Of a stretch of DNA of 64,000 nucleotides, positions 60,500 to 64,000 are shown one piece after another (the first letter of the stretch is position 1; each line of letters starts with the position of its first letter). The notes under the pieces were generated by a model that saw nothing but the letters and a program-made list of their open reading frames with translations, was not told the DNA's origin and ran no database searches. The DNA comes from UBA6623 sp965238125 (lineage in GTDB: Bacteria > Acidobacteriota > Terriglobia > Bryobacterales > UBA6623): positions 5,022,001 through 5,086,000 of the forward strand of contig OZ250179.1 of the NCBI GenBank assembly GCA_965238125.1. The letters are read 5' to 3'. Made by a program: the position numbers and the translations under genes.

Positions 60500-60974
60500 C
60501 CCCGAGGGGGCTTACGCTCCGGACTGTTCCCTTACAGCCGGCCTTAGACCGGGGTTGCTGGTAAGACTTACCCCTTTGGGTCTTGGTCCTACTCCCATAA
60601 GATCGCGGTCATCGCGGAGCGCAGGGCCCCGGCTTCGACTTAAGTCCCTTTGTTTCAATGGCAAATACCGCTGCGATCGCACTCGGTCGGCAACCCAATC
60701 GCGGGGCTTAAGGCTGCGGGCTTCGGCATCACATCCGTCGCCGAACGGTCTCTTTCGGGGTTTTCCCTTTCCGTAACGCTAAGTAATCCGCCCCCCCCCG
60801 ATCCTGGGTGTAAGGCGCGACCGTAGTGGTTTTACCTTGCCTCAAAAGAGTACCACCGAGCCATTGGCCGAAACCTGGCAGCCGGGGCATGATGGGGGTG
60901 TTGAAAGATCGCGGTTACTAGCGATCGTTATTCAAGGATTCTAGGATCTGAATTTCTTTTAAGGAGACAAGAGA
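60500..60974. other. Long leader upstream of Flp pilin
   Basis: About 475 bp with no supported gene. It holds several short complementary stretches (for example ggttactagcgatcgtta at about 60914 and ccggccttagaccggggtt at 60537) and a run of nine C (60792-60800). No known riboswitch class could be recognised; in particular the GEMM core is not visible. A strong RBS aaggagac lies 7 bp before the pilin start. Confidence 0.5.
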
Positions 60975-61163
60975 ATGAATAAACTGTACAGTCTGATTTT
61001 GAAGCTGGCTCGCGACGAGCGTGGTCAGGATATGGTTGAGTATGCTCTGTTGGCCGGCTTCATCGCCGTTGCCGCGGGCGCGATTCTTCCGGGCATTTCC
61101 GACAGCATCAGCACCATCTTCTCGAAGATGGCCAGCTTGGTTTCCGTCGCCGCCTTAGCGTAA
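60975..61163 (+). CDS. Flp/Fap-type pilin
   Basis: 62 residues. The leader MNKLYSLILKLARDERG is cut after Gly by a TadV-type peptidase, leaving QDMVEYALLAGFIAVAAGAI: the Glu-Tyr at +5/+6 and the hydrophobic helix are the hallmarks of Flp major pilins. It has its own strong RBS, a long leader and a terminator, so it can be expressed far above other genes. The minor-pilin-like genes at 39853-42231 may belong to the same apparatus; motor genes are outside the window. Confidence 0.93.
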   Translation: MNKLYSLILKLARDERGQDMVEYALLAGFIAVAAGAILPGISDSISTIFSKMASLVSVAALA

Positions 61164-61191
61164 GAGCTGCCTTCTTTCCAGCTCAGTCTCG

Positions 61192-61236
61192 AGGGCCGGA
61201 TCCGGGTACAACCCGGACCCGGCCCTTGCCTCTTTG
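61192..61236 (+). terminator. Terminator downstream of Flp pilin
   Basis: gggccggatccgggt then acaacccggacccggccc makes a strong GC stem of about 15 bp with a small loop, followed by the T-rich ttgcctcttt. It lies 30 bp after the pilin stop. The T tract is weak, so termination may be partial. Confidence 0.7.
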
Positions 61237-61280
61237 GAAGTCCCCCTTCTTGGCGCGAACGCACGTTCGCCCCGGGACCG

Positions 61281-62150
61281 CTAGCGGCGTCTTTTCGGGG
61301 GGATCTTCGAATCGTCGATTTCCTTGAGCAGCTGCTCGGCCTGCTCCTTGAGTTCCTCGTCTTCGCCTTCGGCGGCCGGAGCGGCGAAGGCCGCGGCCAT
61401 GTCAAGCAGAAAGATCTCCTTGTCGGGTTCCATCAGATTGTCGCGGCCGAAAATCTCGGAGCGGTCCACGAGGGCTTGCGCCACGGCCAAGAAGAACGGC
61501 GCGGCGGCCACTTCGATCGGCGTGTTCTCGAATGCACTCCGCGCCTTGGCGATCTCCTCGCCCGCGCCGGCCACGGAGGCCGCCGACAGCAGAATGCTTC
61601 GCTGCAGGGTCTCCGACATGACGCTGCCGGCCTGTCTCTCGTTCGGGGACACGCCTTCGGAAACGCTCGCCAAGACCGGCGACTGGTTGCCGATGCCAGC
61701 CGGCAAGGGGAAGTCGATCGAGATCGTGCTCGCCGAGCCGATCTGTTTCCTCCAAGCGCCGAGGCCCTCGACCAGCGCGATCGTATGCCGCCGCGCGTCA
61801 CGGCGGTATTGCTGCTGGGAGCTTGTGAATTGAGCCGCTCTGCCTTCGTTTACCTTGGCGCCGTCGCCGTAGGCGTCTCCCAGTTCGGCATACCCGGCGG
61901 CCAGGCCGTTGAGCAAGACAAAGCGCCAGACGCGGGCTCGGTCTTGCCAGGGATTCTCGGAACCAACCAGCTTTCCGAGATGTTCTTCGGTCTTTTCGAA
62001 ATCACCGATGCCGTTGTTTGCCGCGGCGGCATCCCAAAGCCACTCCGGGCTTCCGACGGCGGGGCCTGCCTCGCCTCCCCCAGAGCACCCGATAATCGTT
62101 GAAGCAATCAGTACCGTAAAACCCGTCAAGAGTTGATTTCTGCATGCCAT
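61281..62150 (-). CDS. Lipoprotein of unknown function
   Basis: 289 residues. A lipoprotein signal (LLTGFTVLIASTIIGC, then SGGGEAG) is followed by an all-helical body. WLWDAAAANNGIGDFEKTEE and RARVWRFVLLNGLAAGYAEL resemble a tetratricopeptide-like start. The C-terminus is Glu/Lys-rich (EGEDEELKEQAEQLLKEID) and probably a coiled coil. The N-terminal Gly-rich stretch would be the tether to the membrane. ATG 62150 has GGGAGGATCC upstream. It converges on the Flp pilin gene. I do not recognise a specific function. Confidence 0.75.
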   Translation of the reverse strand: MACRNQLLTGFTVLIASTIIGCSGGGEAGPAVGSPEWLWDAAAANNGIGDFEKTEEHLGKLVGSENPWQDRARVWRFVLLNGLAAGYAELGDAYGDGAKVNEGRAAQFTSSQQQYRRDARRHTIALVEGLGAWRKQIGSASTISIDFPLPAGIGNQSPVLASVSEGVSPNERQAGSVMSETLQRSILLSAASVAGAGEEIAKARSAFENTPIEVAAAPFFLAVAQALVDRSEIFGRDNLMEPDKEIFLLDMAAAFAAPAAEGEDEELKEQAEQLLKEIDDSKIPPKRRR

Positions 62151-62364
62151 GGCGGATCCTCCCTTTACTGCTATGACAGTCTTATAGATTTTCTCGCCGT
62201 TCGCAACAGGCAAGGGCGAAAATTCTTCGGCGGGAACCGATTCGCGGGCAAACGGGGTGCGGTCTTGTTTCCATGAAAACGCGGGATTCGCAATGCCGGG
62301 CTGAGAATGGGTGTCGCTGGTCTTCCTGCCGCCCGCCGCTTGAAACCGACGCCGGCGGGACGCC

Positions 62365-64000
62365 CTATTCCGTGCGTTCGGTCCGCGGCACGAGATTTTT
62401 CACGGGAATCGTCACGGGATTGCTGATAAAGCGTTGCTGGGCGATCGTCAGACTCAACCCCGGGTCGTCGGGTAGGTCTTCGAGAATTTTCAGGTTGATC
62501 TGATAGACGCCGATCAGCAGGGGCGCCAGCCCTACGAAGCGCACCTGCGCCGTCTTGCCTCCGGCAATCGAGGATACAAAGTCGTCGGCGTTGAAGGGAA
62601 CATTGAACAGCGGATCCGCCGGCGTCACCATGCCGGTTCCCAGGCCTTCGTCCCGCGGCAGCGGAGCGGTAAGCCCCAGGCCCGTGCCGTAGACGATGAT
62701 GATTTCACCCGGAATCGCGGGGTTCTCTTGGGTAACGAGAGAAAACTCTTCATTGCCGCAACAAAGAGTCGTTCCCGCGGCGGTGAGCCGGACCGGGATG
62801 GTGTCGGAACTTTCCGCATTGAAACCGATTTCATTGCCCTCGCGGCCGGCTTCGCGCGCCGTCAGAAATACGACCGGGGGCGTCCTACCTCCGCCCAGTG
62901 TATTGCTGTCTTCTTCCAGGTCGGTTTCGATAATCGTGGGACTTTCGTCAGGGCTCACCGTGATGTCGAAGAAGATGTCGTTCCCGACTTCTCCCAAGGC
63001 ACGCGCGATAATTTGCAACTGCGGGTCGCCGATATTGTCGAACCGTCGCGCCGTGACCTCCGGGTCGCCAAGACCCGAGTTGACCTCGAACACGAGCTTG
63101 TTGCGAATACTAACCAGCGTGTCGTCCTCTTCGGCGACAACCAGGTAAAAGCGATTGTTGACAAAGAGCGAGAAGGAGTCGCCCTCGCGCACTTCGCCCT
63201 TGAACGTCACGGTGACACGCGCGGAGAAGAATCCGACTTGCCCCGCCGTCGCGATCACATCGGGGTCGCCCTCGCCGGAATTAATGGCTTCGACCAGCCG
63301 ATCGCGAATCGAGAACGGCGATTCGGCTTGCGTCGTGGTGATCGTGTAGGGCCTTCCGTTGATGTTGATGGTCGCCGTGATCCCCTCGGGAACCGGTTGG
63401 TTGGAGTCAGGTTCGTTCGCCGTGATGGCGATGGTGCCGGTAGCCTTGCCCTGCCCATGGAGCGCCACGGCTTGGCGCGGTTCTTCGCCGGAGAAGGCGA
63501 AAAGACCGGGGGCGGCGCGCGTCACGTCCGCCGCGCGGGAGGCGGAAACCTGCACGCTTCCATCGGGCATGCGGCGACGGATGAAAACACTCACCGTCGT
63601 TCCCGCCGTCTCCCAGGGAAGCTGGAAGTTGATCTGCGTGGGCGAGACCAACGTCAGCGGGCTGAGAATCCCGTTGGCGTAAACACGAACGCCTCCAAGC
63701 TCGGTCGGCAGTCTTTCGCCTTCGACCTTGGCGTTGTAAACGGCATCGGAAAAGTCGGTCCCGAACACGGTGGCGAACGTGCCGGCGGGCAATTCGCGGG
63801 CATCGCTCCCCCCGGTAAGTCGGGCGCCCGAACCGACAAGGTCGATTCCGCCGCCCTCGGACTTTCTGACGTTCAGCCTGACGTTGTTGCCGGCAGGCCC
63901 CTCCTGTTTCGCCGACAAGAGGATGAACTGCTCATGCACGCCGCCGAGCAGGACCTCGCCCGCCGCCGCGATTGTGATCTCCGAACCCTCTTCCGTGAGG
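62365..64000 (-). CDS. Multidomain secreted protein with two TIGR03437 domains (runs off window end)
   Basis: At least 545 residues with the start outside the window. One TIGR03437 domain (ELPAGTFATVFGTDFSDAVY … ISFQLPWE-like) lies near the visible N-terminus. Three related beta units follow (VEAINSGEGDPDVIATAG, VFEVNSGLGDPEVTARR and LTAREAGREGNEIGFNAESS), and a second TIGR03437 domain (IPGEIIIVYGTGLGLTAP … VGLAPLLIGVYQINLK) closes the protein. The unit TININGRPYTITTTQ recalls a repeat also seen in large surface and tail-like proteins. Probably a surface or secreted protein. The stop at 62365 is followed by about 150 bp to the lipoprotein gene. Confidence 0.83.
   Translation of the reverse strand, partial: LTEEGSEITIAAAGEVLLGGVHEQFILLSAKQEGPAGNNVRLNVRKSEGGGIDLVGSGARLTGGSDARELPAGTFATVFGTDFSDAVYNAKVEGERLPTELGGVRVYANGILSPLTLVSPTQINFQLPWETAGTTVSVFIRRRMPDGSVQVSASRAADVTRAAPGLFAFSGEEPRQAVALHGQGKATGTIAITANEPDSNQPVPEGITATININGRPYTITTTQAESPFSIRDRLVEAINSGEGDPDVIATAGQVGFFSARVTVTFKGEVREGDSFSLFVNNRFYLVVAEEDDTLVSIRNKLVFEVNSGLGDPEVTARRFDNIGDPQLQIIARALGEVGNDIFFDITVSPDESPTIIETDLEEDSNTLGGGRTPPVVFLTAREAGREGNEIGFNAESSDTIPVRLTAAGTTLCCGNEEFSLVTQENPAIPGEIIIVYGTGLGLTAPLPRDEGLGTGMVTPADPLFNVPFNADDFVSSIAGGKTAQVRFVGLAPLLIGVYQINLKILEDLPDDPGLSLTIAQQRFISNPVTIPVKNLVPRTERTE

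Noticed and set aside
60500..60974. Cyclic-di-GMP (GEMM) riboswitch before the pilin
   Set aside because: A short stretch (cctggcagccgggg) looked suggestive, but the conserved GEMM core and tetraloop receptor are not present.

Overview
The window looks like an Acidobacteriota chromosome (Bryobacterales/Solibacter-like is the best guess). It is GC-rich and Gram-negative in character: it has a POTRA protein, lipoprotein signals and a LolA-like protein. Two large secreted proteins carry the Solibacter-type TIGR03437 C-terminal domain. Several PQQ and beta-propeller proteins, a quinoprotein-cytochrome fusion and sugar-phosphate isomerase-like TIM barrels also fit this phylum. No rRNA or marker gene is present to fix the genus.

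Layout. 1-1.7 kb: an IS1380 copy abutting an IS630 copy. 1.7-11.3 kb: five large genes, four of them damaged: an FG-GAP protein, an arylsulfotransferase-like lipoprotein, an MBOAT O-acyltransferase (its SGNH-like partner is intact) and a TIGR03437 protein. An intact POTRA protein lies among them. 11.3-14.2 kb: a sugar isomerase-like protein and a PQQ propeller protein, separated by modular intergenic hairpin repeats. 14.7-36.2 kb: an IS-riddled mosaic with a tRNA-Arg(TCT) integration site, an integrase, a serine protease, a methyltransferase, a truncated epimerase, and a block with YceI, two metallo-beta-lactamase-fold proteins and a 744-residue protein of unknown function. 36.6-44.3 kb: a propeller protein, another IS630 copy, a TadG/TadE/TadE-like cluster, a diacylglycerol kinase-like protein and a second isomerase-like protein. 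44.8-46.7 kb: an ISKra4-type element. 47-64 kb: a calm, largely intact region with a PQQ dehydrogenase, a LolA-like protein, an FkbM methyltransferase, a redoxin, pyrF, rmlC-rmlB, a TPR protein, an enoyl-CoA hydratase, ribH-nusB, a Flp pilin, a lipoprotein and a TIGR03437 protein running off the end.

The main discovery is an IS-mediated inversion that can be read from the sequence alone. A 2-oxoglutarate oxygenase gene is cut in two. Its first 814 bases lie at 28753-29566 (+) and its last 119 coding bases at 14802-14684 (-). Both halves abut the ends of the same IS1380 type (type B) and carry the same 5-bp target duplication. Joined through one duplication they give a continuous 310-residue frame. 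Inverting the segment between the two IS copies heals the gene. The same inversion also turns the 63-bp tRNA-Arg attachment repeats (21306-21368 and 35988-36050), now in opposite orientation, into the direct repeats expected around an integrated island. The ancestral island therefore ran from the tRNA through the protease, methyltransferase and epimerase to the integrase and attR. A real inversion and an assembly join at repeats cannot be told apart from one sequence.

A second reconstruction: the gene translationally coupled to the integrase was split by an IS630 copy and later lost its 3' end at an IS1380 junction. Several single-base frameshifts (near 2018, 3463 and 6182, and in IS copies at 31986 and 33736) may be true decay or residual long-read indels. 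The nonsense codon at 11182 is a substitution and so is less easily explained as an indel error.
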